Position numbers and translations under genes: made by a program. Below are positions 1-8,548 of a stretch of 10,289 bases of DNA, piece by piece (positions within the stretch are counted from its first letter, which is position 1; the number at the start of each line of letters is the position of its first letter). The notes below the pieces were generated by a model, which saw nothing but the letters and a program-made list of their open reading frames with translations, was not told the origin of the DNA and ran no database searches. This DNA comes from Podochytrium sp. JEL0797 (taxonomy: Eukaryota; Chytridiomycota; Chytridiomycetes; Chytridiales; Chytriomycetaceae): the NCBI GenBank assembly GCA_027596195.1, contig JADGJG010000974.1, positions 1 to 10,289 of the forward strand, written 5' to 3'.

Positions 1-798
1 CAGCCTTCGCAACAGCGGAAGAATTTCCCAAAGTCATCGCGGCGGAACATCAAAATCCAAACGGCATACCCAGATATCAAAGATCTCCAGCCAATGATCA
101 GATTCAACTCCTCGCGTCAAAACGCCCCCAACCCAAATATGGAGGCAGCAGGGAGGAAGTTGATTGAGTATTGGACCAAGGACAACATGGTCGATGGGAA
201 GAAAATGACCTGTCACTACCAAAATTAATAAGTCATGAAGTCAACCGCAGGTTTGAACATGTTGTGGCAGCTGAGTTGGAGCTTGATGATGGTGAGGTGG
301 AGTTTGAGAAGGTGGATATGGCGTGGTTGTTGAAGCACGCGTCTTTTGGGTGGTACTCGTTGGATCTCAAGAACTGTGGGGATATCGCATGCTGCCCCCA
401 AATCCGAGTTGTTCAAGCCATGAAGCTGCTGGAGCCAGTTGGTGGCTTCCTGCCCCCTGTTCTCAAGGACGCATCTTGACAACACTACTGCGATTTAGCA
501 ACATTGCTCAAGTTCCCACCTGCAGACCAGTCCCAGTTCCGCTGGAAGGACGCGTTTTTGCCATCCATGAGTGAGGCCACTCATGCTTCTCGGAGTTGTC
601 CTCAGTGCAGGAAGTACTTCCCTAACAGGTGAATGTGGACAGCATTGTCGCAGAGCTCAAGATGATTCTGTTCTGCCAAGGTGCGCATTCCGACAAGCTG
701 CTGTCCCTGCTGTGGCTGCTGATGACGAGAGAGTGAGAAGGTCCACTAGACCTCGTGAGACGCAGAGCTATATGGAGAGCAATAGTGAGGATGAGTGA
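1..798 (+). CDS. Unrecognised multi-exon gene, 5'-partial (or decaying gene relic)
   Basis: Protein-like sequence lies in consecutive blocks on the plus strand. Frame 1 covers 1-167. The frame starting at 234 holds an acidic stretch (ELELDDGEVEFEKVDMAWLL), then a TGA at 477-479, then more protein-like sequence including CPQC up to 629. A last block ends in SYMESNSEDE before TGA 796-798. The blocks can be joined by frame-compatible GT-AG introns of local size: 168-232 (or 168-250), 442-498 (which removes the TGA) and 629-680. This gives about 207 residues with a Cys pair and an acidic C-terminus. Some of these donors (GTGGCT, GTGAAT) are weak. The alternative is a pseudogene with one stop and two frameshifts. 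I recognise no family. The left end is cut by the window. Confidence 0.35.
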
Positions 799-1675
799 GG
801 GGAAAGACTAAGGTTTACATTGATTTTCTTTTAACGACGTGATTGCCTCATACTTTTACTTTTCTTTTCTTATCACTTTTTCTTTGCTCGGATATAAAAA
901 TAATTGGTTTCCGATCTTCCATGTCACGTACGTACGGTCGGAGAAATTCTTTTCTCTCTTTCTAGCAAGCTAAAAAGGACAAACTATGCAGAGGAAACCC
1001 CAGCTTTCCAAGTCAAGTTCAGCCTCTCCATCCCATTCTTCGTTCTGACCCACTGGTGGAGCCGAAAAATAAAAACGCTATTGCAAGACAACACAATGGC
1101 AGCAGTAACTTTGTCTGGTTACGACTTTCGAGATTGAAAAAGTGGGAATGTTGGGCAGAATGTCACCCCGAAAAACTGAAAACAGATAAATCAGTTAAAT
1201 CGTCAATCTCATTTGGTCGTTATAACCTTATATCGTTATATCGTTAAGGACACTTGTTTGCATCCCTGTTATTAAGCGTTATTATGAGTTGAGTGCAGGA
1301 AAGGACGACGTCGAATAGAATATTTTTCAAATAATTTTGGACAGGGCTTGAGTTCTTGCTCCCGGTGGGATTGGCCTGGCCATTTTTTGGCGTGCGGTCC
1401 GCTCCTGGCGGTGTGTCGTGTTTGTGAATTGTGGCTGCACGAACTCCTGTTGACTTTCTCCATCTCGGAAGGACAGCTCTTGCAAAACACGAGATTTCCC
1501 AGGCCTCAGAATTTCGCCTGAAAAAACTGTAGGGAAACAAAGCGAAATGTTTTGGCATTGAAGAGTATCAGCAATCCCTTGGTGTACGTATTTGAGAAAA
1601 TAAAGATCAAAAGTGGATGTGTGGAAATGAAAGATCAAAAGTCCGATACAAACAAACCAAAAAAATACCTCCAAA
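799..1675. other. Intergenic region
   Basis: About 880 bp with no supportable gene. It is AT-rich at 820-905 and 1195-1330, with an 8-bp unit (TTATATCG) in two tandem copies near 1229-1246. It presumably holds the promoter and 5' UTR of the gene starting at 1676. I see no convincing TATA box, tRNA or other RNA gene. Short open frames on both strands here show no domain or motif. Confidence 0.5.
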
Positions 1676-3572
1676 ATGGACGCACCGAAGCGCGCGCCCA
1701 AAACGACAAGTAGCAGCAAAAAGAAGCGGAAGGTGTCGCTGGCACTTTCGCGGCCCTCGTCGTCTTCGCAGCGGCGATCGTCGCCGGCAGTGTCGCGCCA
1801 CGCGGCAACGGCAGCGGCATCAAGGCACTCGTCGCCAGCGCCGCACGGCCTGGGAAGCAGTCGCAGCACCTCTCCCTTTCGAGGCAGTTCGCCTTTGCGC
1901 GGCGCCGCGAGCGAAGGCCACTTTGACGCAGGGCGCGAGACGCCGTTTGCAGCGTTGCAGGCGCGCTTTGCCGCTGTGCGCGCCGTGCCGCCAATGCCGC
2001 CGCTGGCAGAGTGTCTGGGCATTCGTCTAGGGGCTTCCAAGGCGTCTCTAGGGGGGTCTCTAGGAGAGTCTCTAGTGGGATCAGACCGCGCATTCCCATC
2101 CACCCCTGCCAGTGAGTCCGACGCATGGTGCCGCATGAGTGCCGCGTGCTGGTCCATTCACGATATCCCGTCTCCGAAAACACCGCCGCCACCTCCAAAA
2201 ACTCCCCTGCCGAAACAAATCACTCCTTCGCCAATTCCGAGCAGCGACCCCTCCATCCCGCCAACTCAATATGAAGCATCACGATCGATCCACTCTCCAT
2301 CCCACGCCTCGTTGCCTGCTTCGCGAATCGCCCTCTCCACATCGAAACCCGCTCCATACGCGAATCCCACCTCCGCAATTCCACCCGCGCCAAACCCACC
2401 GGCAAAGTCAGCCGTCATTGATCTGACACTCTCAGACTCGGACGAAAACGATTTTGAATCCGTATTCCCGCCGCCTCCGGCTTCGAAGCAACTCAAGGAT
2501 CCATTCTCGTCAAGCCAGCCGAGTGAGGCGGATTCATTCGCAATGCCTGATACGCCGACCTTGAACCCGTCTTTATTTGATCGCTATGATGCCCCTGAAA
2601 CCGCGAAAGGTATCAACGAGTGTCGAATCGCGTCGAATATTCACACATTTGTTGTATCCCCCAGACCCAATCACACCGCAAAAGCGAACAATGCCTCCCT
2701 TTGCCTTGGGTTCGAAACCCCGCGCTCCATCCTCAACACCACGACGCCTTCCACTGATCCCGAAATCATCGCCAATCGCGCCTCGATCCTCATCAGCCAC
2801 CCCAAAACGCGCACCGGACAAATCCCCCTTCTCGAACCCGTCCCCGAAACGGTCCCACGAAGCTGCATTCTCTGCACAAATGCAACCTGATCCTCCCCCT
2901 CCCCAACATGACCACAACATTTCGCGACCCACCATGAACCAGCTCGACGCGAACCCAGAACCCCCTCCAAAACGTCTCCAACCCCCCGTCGCACCCCCTC
3001 TCCCTCAACCATCCGCTCGGGCCCCTCCCCCACCCAACCCCCCAATCGCCGCACCACTTTCGAACCCACCCCCCTCAACAACCGATCCACCAGCCCCCCT
3101 CAAAACAAAACCCTGGCTCCTCAAAACCACCACCTCCCAAATCCCAGTCTCAAGCCTCCTGGCCACTCCAGAACCCGAAGACCCACTCCCACCACCCACA
3201 CACTCTCGAAAACCATGGATCACAAAACCACCCTCCAACCCTCCCGTCACACACCCACCCACATCAACCCCCTCCATTCCTCCTCAACCCCACTCCAAAA
3301 AACCATGGCTCAATAAACCAGCCCCACCACCACCTGCGGGACCCCTCTCATGGCCCACGACCACCACCGGACCCCAATCCTCGCGAAAACCATGGATGAA
3401 ACCACAACCCAATTCCAGACCATCGGCATCAACCTCCACGCCTTTTCAACTCCAATCTGCATCCACAAACCAACCCGCGAGATTGCACTGCCCCGTGTGT
3501 GCGACACAGATGCCGATCGGATCGATCGAGGGTGTGCTTTGTGCGGCTTGTGCTTCTTCATTGGGGTTCTGA
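1676..3572 (+). CDS. Disordered nuclear protein with NLS, SUMO-interacting motif, KPW repeats and C-terminal zinc knuckle
   Basis: Two exons, join 1676-2609 and 2665-3572, give 613 residues. The ATG lies in an A-rich context (AAAATGG). Most of the chain is Ser/Pro-rich and probably disordered, with many SP/TP sites. Residues 15-20 read KKKRKV, a classical monopartite nuclear localisation signal. Residues 247-250 read VIDL, followed by Ser/Asp/Glu residues, the standard form of a SUMO-interacting motif with a phosphorylatable acidic flank. Residues 312-430 are basic and Pro-rich. Four KPW motifs have their Trp at 462, 496, 526 and 555. The C-terminus has C587-x2-C590-x13-C604-x2-C607, a likely single zinc site six residues from the end. 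The only segment that looks structured early on is the Ala/Leu-rich stretch near residues 93-120. I do not recognise the family. A SUMO-dependent nuclear adaptor is an inference. Confidence 0.8.
2044..2079 (+). repeat. 12-bp tandem repeat, three copies, in coding sequence
   Basis: Units starting GTCTCTAG at 2044, 2056 and 2068 repeat every 12 bp with small changes at the end of each unit. In the coding frame they give SLGG-SLGE-SLVG. The period is a multiple of 3, so copy-number change would keep the frame. Confidence 0.7.
2610..2664 (+). other. Intron in the SIM/zinc-knuckle gene
   Basis: A 55-nt GT-AG intron (donor GTATCA, acceptor CCCCAG after a T-rich stretch). It is in phase 1 and moves reading exactly from the upstream open frame to the downstream one. 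The split codon becomes GAC (Asp312). Without it, the first frame would stop at 2890 and the KPW repeats and zinc knuckle would have no start. Confidence 0.8.
3102..3403 (+). repeat. Four KPW protein repeats
   Basis: Within the gene starting at 1676, the motif [T/R/K]KPW[L/I/M] followed by a Lys occurs four times. The Trp codons are at 3114, 3216, 3306 and 3393, so spacings are 34, 30 and 29 residues with Pro/Thr-rich linkers between. These are almost the only Trp residues in an otherwise disordered stretch, which suggests a short linear binding motif in several copies. The partner is unknown. Confidence 0.7.
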
Positions 3573-4117
3573 ATCTTGTTTTGTGGGAGACGGGGGGAGG
3601 CGGACGTGTATGTGTGTGTGTTTTCTTTTCAATCCTCGATTCGCATTGACAAAAAAAAAATTTATGATTCAAAAAAGTGAAAACGAGCCAAAAAGGGAGA
3701 GATGGCAATTGACATGGAAGAGAAGCCCTTCAGCTGTTCCACTGAGAGCTTTCCTTCACGACCTGCCCTACCTCAAATGATGGTGTAGGACGCTGGTAAG
3801 GTTTCTCTCTCACAGTCAATTTGTTTTGTGGACTTTGAGGATGGAATTTTCAGCTAACGCGCGTGAAAATGATTTGAAATAAAGTGGCTGCGCAAGCGTT
3901 GGATGTTGAACAGCGAACTGTTTGTTGCGGTGCGGGCTGCAGACTTCGCAAATGGCCGTTAGTGGGGTGGTGCAGTTTTTTGATTTGTTGAGAAGGAATG
4001 GGGAGAGGAGAATGTGGTTCGTACGGAGACGGAAGACGCTGGTGGCGTTTCGAAGTCCGTGGCGAGAGAGTAAAATTAAAGGGGATGACAAATCATAATA
4101 AAGAAACGACCCGCAAA
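3573..4117. other. Intergenic region with TG microsatellite and A run
   Basis: About 545 bp between the zinc-knuckle gene and the nuclease region. It contains a TG run near 3606-3624 and a run of ten A residues at 3651-3660. It also contains an AATAAA at 3878-3883. A short Arg-rich open frame begins at the ATG at 3952 (see findings). The remaining open frames look like chance or shadow frames. Confidence 0.45.
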
Positions 4118-5450
4118 ATGGCCTGTGTCGCAGCCCAACAAAACACCCTCAGTCACCTCGCTCTCTGCCAGAGAATGCCCTGCTTCGACAAGCGAGATGC
4201 GCGAATGGCTTACAACTGCCACTGTTCGCGGCGAGAACCCCTGGTGGCCGTTTTCAACGACGCAATCAACAAGTGTTTTGAGGTGAAGCTCTCTTGCCCA
4301 GGCTCTCTCCCAATGTTCGCTCCCCTATAATCGCTTAGCAGCATTCCCACTTGGTACCAGGAAGACTCCTCGCCTCTCCTCGACCAAGCCTTCGCAGTGA
4401 ACGAAATCTGCATCCACGGCCTCGAATGCCACACGGGTGCCTATTACTCCCCACGAAGGCCCGTCGTCACTGGCCCCATCGAAACAACCCCACGACGCGT
4501 ATCAACTCCACAACCTCCTCCAAAACGCTCGTTCCTCCAATCTCTGCTGTCCCCCGAATTCAAATACGCAACAGTCCAACCTGAATCACATGGCCCCACA
4601 ACGGACTCCTTGCTGCATTCTTCGTACTCGGGCGCTTATAACCGGCAAACGAGAAATGCGCATTGGGTCTCGGAAACGCTCACGAAGCAATCGCTCACGC
4701 CTCCACCCAACATGCCACCACCGGATCGCGCCAAGTCGCATTTCAAACCGGATCTTACTATTCCGCCGCTCTTCCGAGTTCTTCCATCTGAATATTCTAA
4801 ATCCGGGTACGATCGTGGCCATTTGGCACCGGCTGGGGATGTTGTCGACTCGCAGGAGAGTTTGGATGAAACTTTTTGGATGTCAAATATGAGCCCAATG
4901 GATCCTGGGTTCAACCGTGGGATGTGGAGGTCGTTGGAGATGTGGGTGAAACAAGTGGCAATGGATACTTTTGACGTGGTGAATGTCGTGACGGGGCCGA
5001 TGTGGATTCCTGAATTAGACCGTGAATCTGGTATGTTTGAAACCTCGCGCCGTCTCATCATTGCGCAGCTTCATTTTATTCACTATTTTCTTGGACAGGC
5101 AAGCGATTCATGAAGTTCGAAGTGGTTGGAAATAATATTGCCGTCCCAACTCACTTTTTCAAGATCCTCCACGCACTCAAAAACGGCCGCAATTACATGA
5201 CCGGTTTTGTTCTTGAAAACCGTCGGTATGCGCACAACGCGTCTCTGACCTCTTTTCGAACCGAGAAATCAGGTGTGTGCGTTTTTAATTTATTTGGGTT
5301 GGCCAGTTTGGACTCATATCCTATTTATTTCTGAATTCAGAGATTGAGAGTTACACGGGGTTGCATTTGTTTCCATCCCTAGATTCCGCAAAGGTCCAAG
5401 ACGTGTGTGTTATCGCGAATTGCTCCTTCATTTTGTCCACAAAAAAATAA
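4118..5450 (+). CDS. DNA/RNA non-specific endonuclease, EndoG/Nuc1-like
   Basis: A sugar-non-specific endonuclease of the His-Me finger type, the EndoG/yeast Nuc1 family, which cuts DNA and RNA and is usually mitochondrial. The evidence is the catalytic motif DRGHLAPAGD (His codon 4820-4822) and the metal-binding Asn in GFNRGMW (Asn codon 4913-4915). Family blocks EFKYA, YNRQTRNAHWV, NMSP, VVTGP, GNNIAVPTHFFK and IESYTGL appear in the expected order. Well-supported exons are ...-5030, 5099-5272 and 5341-5450. The N-terminus is not resolved. The nuclease frame is open from 4331 but has no ATG until after the RNAHWV block. An in-frame TAA (4328-4330) separates it from a Cys-rich stretch whose best ATG is at 4118. 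An in-frame 78-nt intron (4283-4360) would remove that stop and give about 372 residues, against roughly 300-330 for the family. The nuclease call is firm; the start is a guess. Confidence 0.8.
4283..4360 (+). other. Candidate intron removing an in-frame stop upstream of the nuclease
   Basis: The GT (GTGAAG) to AG (TACCAG) interval is 78 nt, in phase 0, and joins two parts of the same frame while removing the TAA at 4328-4330. Against it, the interval itself reads as plausible protein (SCPGSLPMF), so the upstream Cys-rich part may instead be a separate short gene or a relic ending at 4330. Confidence 0.3.
5031..5098 (+). other. Intron in the endonuclease gene
   Basis: A 68-nt GTATGT...GGACAG intron in phase 1. 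Splicing rebuilds the continuous family block from the VVTGP region into KFEVVGNNIAVPTHFFK. Without it the frame stops at 5113, before that conserved block. Confidence 0.92.
5273..5340 (+). other. Intron in the endonuclease gene
   Basis: A 68-nt GTGTGT...TTCAG intron in phase 1 with an AT-rich interior. Splicing adds the final exon, which starts EIESYTGLHLFP, the usual C-terminal block of the EndoG/Nuc1 family, and ends at TAA 5448-5450. Confidence 0.9.
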
Positions 5451-5482
5451 GAATGAAATACATGGAGTGATTTTAAAACATA

Positions 5483-5488
5483 AATAAA
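5483..5488 (+). terminator. Possible poly(A) signal of the endonuclease gene
   Basis: AATAAA lies 33 nt after the stop codon of the nuclease gene, in the 55-bp AT-rich gap before the stop of the convergent gene. Spacing and context fit a 3' end signal, but AT-rich DNA gives such hexamers by chance. Confidence 0.4.
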
Positions 5489-5505
5489 AATAATTCGCAA
5501 GTCCT

Positions 5506-8500
5506 TCAATTCAACTTCTTCTTCACAACCTGCAAAATGCGCTTCAACCGGTCCGAAAAACTCGCACATATCGGCCAAATAAACGTGATACAATCCATCA
5601 CGGGCAAATCAACCCCTTCAATCGTCACCTCCACCCGCTTTAACACCTCGCGATTAAACGACGCGTTGTTATCACCATGACAAACCGCAAGAGCCGCCAC
5701 CGCCACCGTAAAGATATTGAACCCGATAATGGGATCACAGAAAACAGCCACGCACGCGGCCCCTGCCCCCGGCTTGTTCGAGTCGTCGTACAAGTGGGTT
5801 CGTACTGCGGGTTCGTATTCGAGCACGAGGGAGGAGAGGGGCATGCGTGATCGGCGTTCAGCTGATTCGGCTTCGCTTTGGCCCACGATTGAAAATACGG
5901 TTTGGTCCACGCGGGAGGCGAAGGTGGGTTGATGGTTTTGATCTGTGGTTGTTTCGTGGAAGGAGTTGATCCCGCCCGGTGTGGTTGTTGCAGTTGTTGT
6001 TGATGCGGTCATGAAGGGATCGTCTTCCTCGTCCTCGGCTTTTGGTAGGAATCCCTTCACGAAAAATACCATCGCTTTGCGTGCAATCAAGACTACTTCG
6101 GCGCTCGCGACTTTGTTGTATCCGTTCACGACTGAATCGAGTTTGAACACGGCGCGTGTGTCGTCGGTTCTTGGAAGGTGGAGCATCACCAAAGCGCTGA
6201 ACAAGTGCGTGAGGATGTTGATGACGTGGAGTTGGGTCGGGTCGAATCCTTCAGCCAACGCGTGTTGATGTGTTTGTCTCTTGCCGAGAATGTCAATGAA
6301 CTGAGCAAATGACAGGAAGGGCTGATACGAGACGGGGAGAATGTTGTAGAAATCGATGATGGCGTTGTGGATGGTGACCACATCGTTGGACGGTGGGAGT
6401 AACCCTTCGACAATCCGCTTGCCCGGATTCATATGTGGCGCCGATGACGACCTACCCCCAACTCCATCCACACCAAGCCCTCCTGTCCTGACATTGTAAT
6501 TCGCGCGAATCACCCTCCGCAACAAGAAACTCAACTGATTCACAATCAAATTATACTCTCCATACATTTCTTCCGGCCTCGCCACAATCGTCAACCCCAA
6601 CGCATTATACACCGTATCCATTGGAGGGTCGCGAATAAACTCTACCAAAACCCTCCAACCGTCTTGAGTCCGTGTCCGATCCCGAACCAACACTTCCTTC
6701 AACTTCCGCAACTTTTCACCCTCCCGCGTCGTTCCACCACTGCCACTCGCCAACGCGGCATCGACTGCTGCTTCGGGGTTTGTGGCTGCAGGCATGCTCA
6801 AGAGGTACGTGTAAGCCGTTTCGGAAATCACGAGCGGGAGGGCTCCCGCCATGCCGACGCATGTGTCAAAGTAGACGCAGAATTCCCAGAGCTTGCGGCG
6901 GGCAAGGAGGGCGTCGGGGGAGTAGAAGGTGGTTTGTTCTAGCCAGATGCTTAGCGGGTTTGTTGCGATGGTCGGGTCTTCTTGATCGATGCGCAACCGG
7001 AAGCACATTTGAATGGCCAATACTGCAAAAACATGGTTAGAATTCAAAGTTTGAAAAAGAATCCGAGCATTCGAAACGATGCACGTACCCAGCTTCCGAT
7101 ACGCCCTCAACGGCTGATTAAACCCATACTCCACCAACGCGAGCAACATCAAACTCTGCACAACCTCCAAACTGTCATACCCCAATTCACTCCCTTCACT
7201 CAACGCGTCCATCTCCTTCACGCTTCGACTCGAAAAATCGGCACACGCTGTCCGCGTGTTTCCAAACGCGTCGATCTCCGCGTTCTCTGAAAACAAACAT
7301 GTGACGGCACAGATTGCCCAAATGAGGTGGGAGGGGTGTTTGTTGGTGGGACGCAGGTCGGAAATGAAGTAGGCGTCGTGGAAGAGAAATATTTTGAGGC
7401 TTAGGTTCGAGAAGAAGAGGTGGACGAGGTTGTTTTCGAGGTTGGTGAGCGTGTAGGTGGAAGATGTTGGTGGGGAAGCGGTCTTTGGGAACGTGGAGGT
7501 GTGAGGGGCGGAGGAGAAAATGACAGAGTCTGGGCGAGGTGGGATGTTCATGGGTGTTGAGGCGAGGAATGGGGAATCGAGCTCGTCCAAAAATCTGGAG
7601 AGGCTATCTGGGGCGTCCCAGGAGGTTGCGGACGTGGGTAAGAAGGATTGGCCAATAATGGATTGGAAAGAGAAAAGAGATTCTAATTGGGAAATGAGAA
7701 GAGAGGTTTAGGACGTGAGGGAAACCGAAAAATACAACTCACCTCCAAAGTCAAACACAAGATCTGGGTTATGAAATCCATTCGCGTCCATCCCATTCAA
7801 GACCGACATGCTGTGATTGCTGGACAATGAATTGTGGACTAACGGCGGCACCACCCGTTCCGGCATGAACAACGGAGCCAACGCCATCGGCTGCTGCTGC
7901 TGATGTTGCTGTTGCGAATACTGCATGTTCGTAATCTCGGCAGTCTTCACCCTCACAGCCTCCTTCGCAAGGAAGTCCATTCGATCCACAACGCTCACAG
8001 TAGAACGTTTCGCATCCGTGCCAAAATCCATCAAAGAAGGATATCCCGACATTCCAACAACGGGTTGCCTCACAATCGCCTCAATCGAAGCCATCCTGTC
8101 CATCAATTCCTCCTTGTATCCTTTCTTTGGACCCCGCTTTTTCGTCTGAACCGTGTAAACGCACGCGGAATCGGCATCTTCTCCTCCACCCTTTGCGCAG
8201 TTTCTGCAGCAAGGACGTGCGCCATCGCATTTTCGTTTTCGCATTCGACATCGATCTGAAATGAGATTGTGAAAATCAATTTGAAAAGGGGGGGGAGGCG
8301 TGGTGAAGAAGCCGCATCTCATGGGTCGAATTTATCATCCAGCATCCAGGAAGAATAAACGGTGACGAAGAGGAGAGTCCCCCCCGAGTCACGCAACAAA
8401 AGTCCGGAACAACTCCGGAAGCAACAAAGGAAAGACTTGAGTTAAAAACGAAACAACGAAACATACCACACGCCAAAGTCTGCTTCTTGCGTTCCTTGCC

Positions 8501-8548
8501 CCCCACCCCCGCCAACCCCCCAACCACAACCCCAACCTCCACCTTCAT
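5506..8548 (-). CDS. Zn2Cys6 fungal-specific transcription factor
   Basis: A DNA-binding regulator of the Gal4 zinc-cluster class. Exons on the minus strand are ...8467, 8255-7743, 7682-7089 and 7022-5506 (stop 5508-5506). The zinc cluster reads C-x2-C-x6-C-x6-C-x2-C-x11-C. Its first Cys lies before the 211-nt intron and the rest (DRCRMRKRKCDG) after it. A basic linker KKRGPKKGY follows, then a short predicted coiled coil (KEELMDRMASIEAIV) for dimerisation, a Gln-rich stretch near 7890-7925, and the fungal_trans-type middle homology region (about 7350-6700; HLIWAICAV, YRKLVLAIQM). The rest is helical, as usual in the family. From the ATG at 8548 the product is 901 residues, a normal size. That ATG sits inside the long frame of the upstream membrane module, so the true start may lie far upstream, giving a fused protein. 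Target genes cannot be inferred. Confidence 0.85.
7023..7088 (-). other. Intron in the transcription factor gene, length a multiple of 3
   Basis: A 66-nt GTACGT...TTGCAG interval with no in-frame stop. Removing it gives RAYRKLVLAIQMCFRL, matching the usual fungal_trans pattern of a short helix followed by L-x-I-x-M. Left in, it inserts 22 unrelated residues in the middle of that block. Confidence 0.8.
7683..7742 (-). other. Intron in the transcription factor gene
   Basis: A 60-nt GTGAGT...AATTAG intron in phase 1. It joins VFDFG to ESLFSFQSIIGQ and carries the frame past a stop at 7708-7710. No ATG-started frame would otherwise cover the start of the next exon. Confidence 0.88.
8256..8466 (-). 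other. 211-nt intron splitting the zinc cluster
   Basis: The donor GTATGT follows the codons for QTLAC plus one base. The acceptor TTTCAG precedes the rest of the cluster. Phase-1 joining makes GAT (Asp) and gives CDRCRMRKRKCDG, restoring the otherwise missing first cysteine. It is about three times longer than the other introns here. Retained, the upstream frame continues and stops at 8276-8278. Confidence 0.88.

Noticed and set aside
1327..2198. Long minus-strand open frames opposite the 5' part of the zinc-knuckle gene
   Set aside because: They are shadows of a GC-rich coding region, rich in Arg and Ala, with no domain, while the plus strand has a coherent spliced protein.
2700..2730. tRNA T-loop-like GTTCGAAAC
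   Set aside because: There is no acceptor stem, anticodon arm or spacing of a tRNA around it, and it lies within a well-supported exon.
2573..3277. Gly/Val/Arg-rich minus-strand frames
   Set aside because: They are the complement of a Pro-rich plus-strand coding region; composition alone keeps them open.
3310..3708. Minus-strand frame over the end of the zinc-knuckle gene and TG repeat
   Set aside because: It includes simple repeats (HTHTHT) and has no motif; it is a shadow frame.
3816..4091. 91-residue minus-strand frame in the intergenic region
   Set aside because: No recognisable domain, no clear promoter or intron signals, and a length that chance allows.
4499..4574. Alternative GTATCA...CAACAG intron that would give the nuclease a start at the ATG at 4426
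   Set aside because: Frames fit, but it would delete the EFKYA block that aligns with the conserved FKYG region of EndoG/Nuc1.
7708..8322. ATG at 8322 as the start of the transcription factor
   Set aside because: It gives a zinc cluster that lacks the first cysteine (ISDRC). Splicing from 8467 to 8255 restores CDRC, so this ATG lies in an intron.
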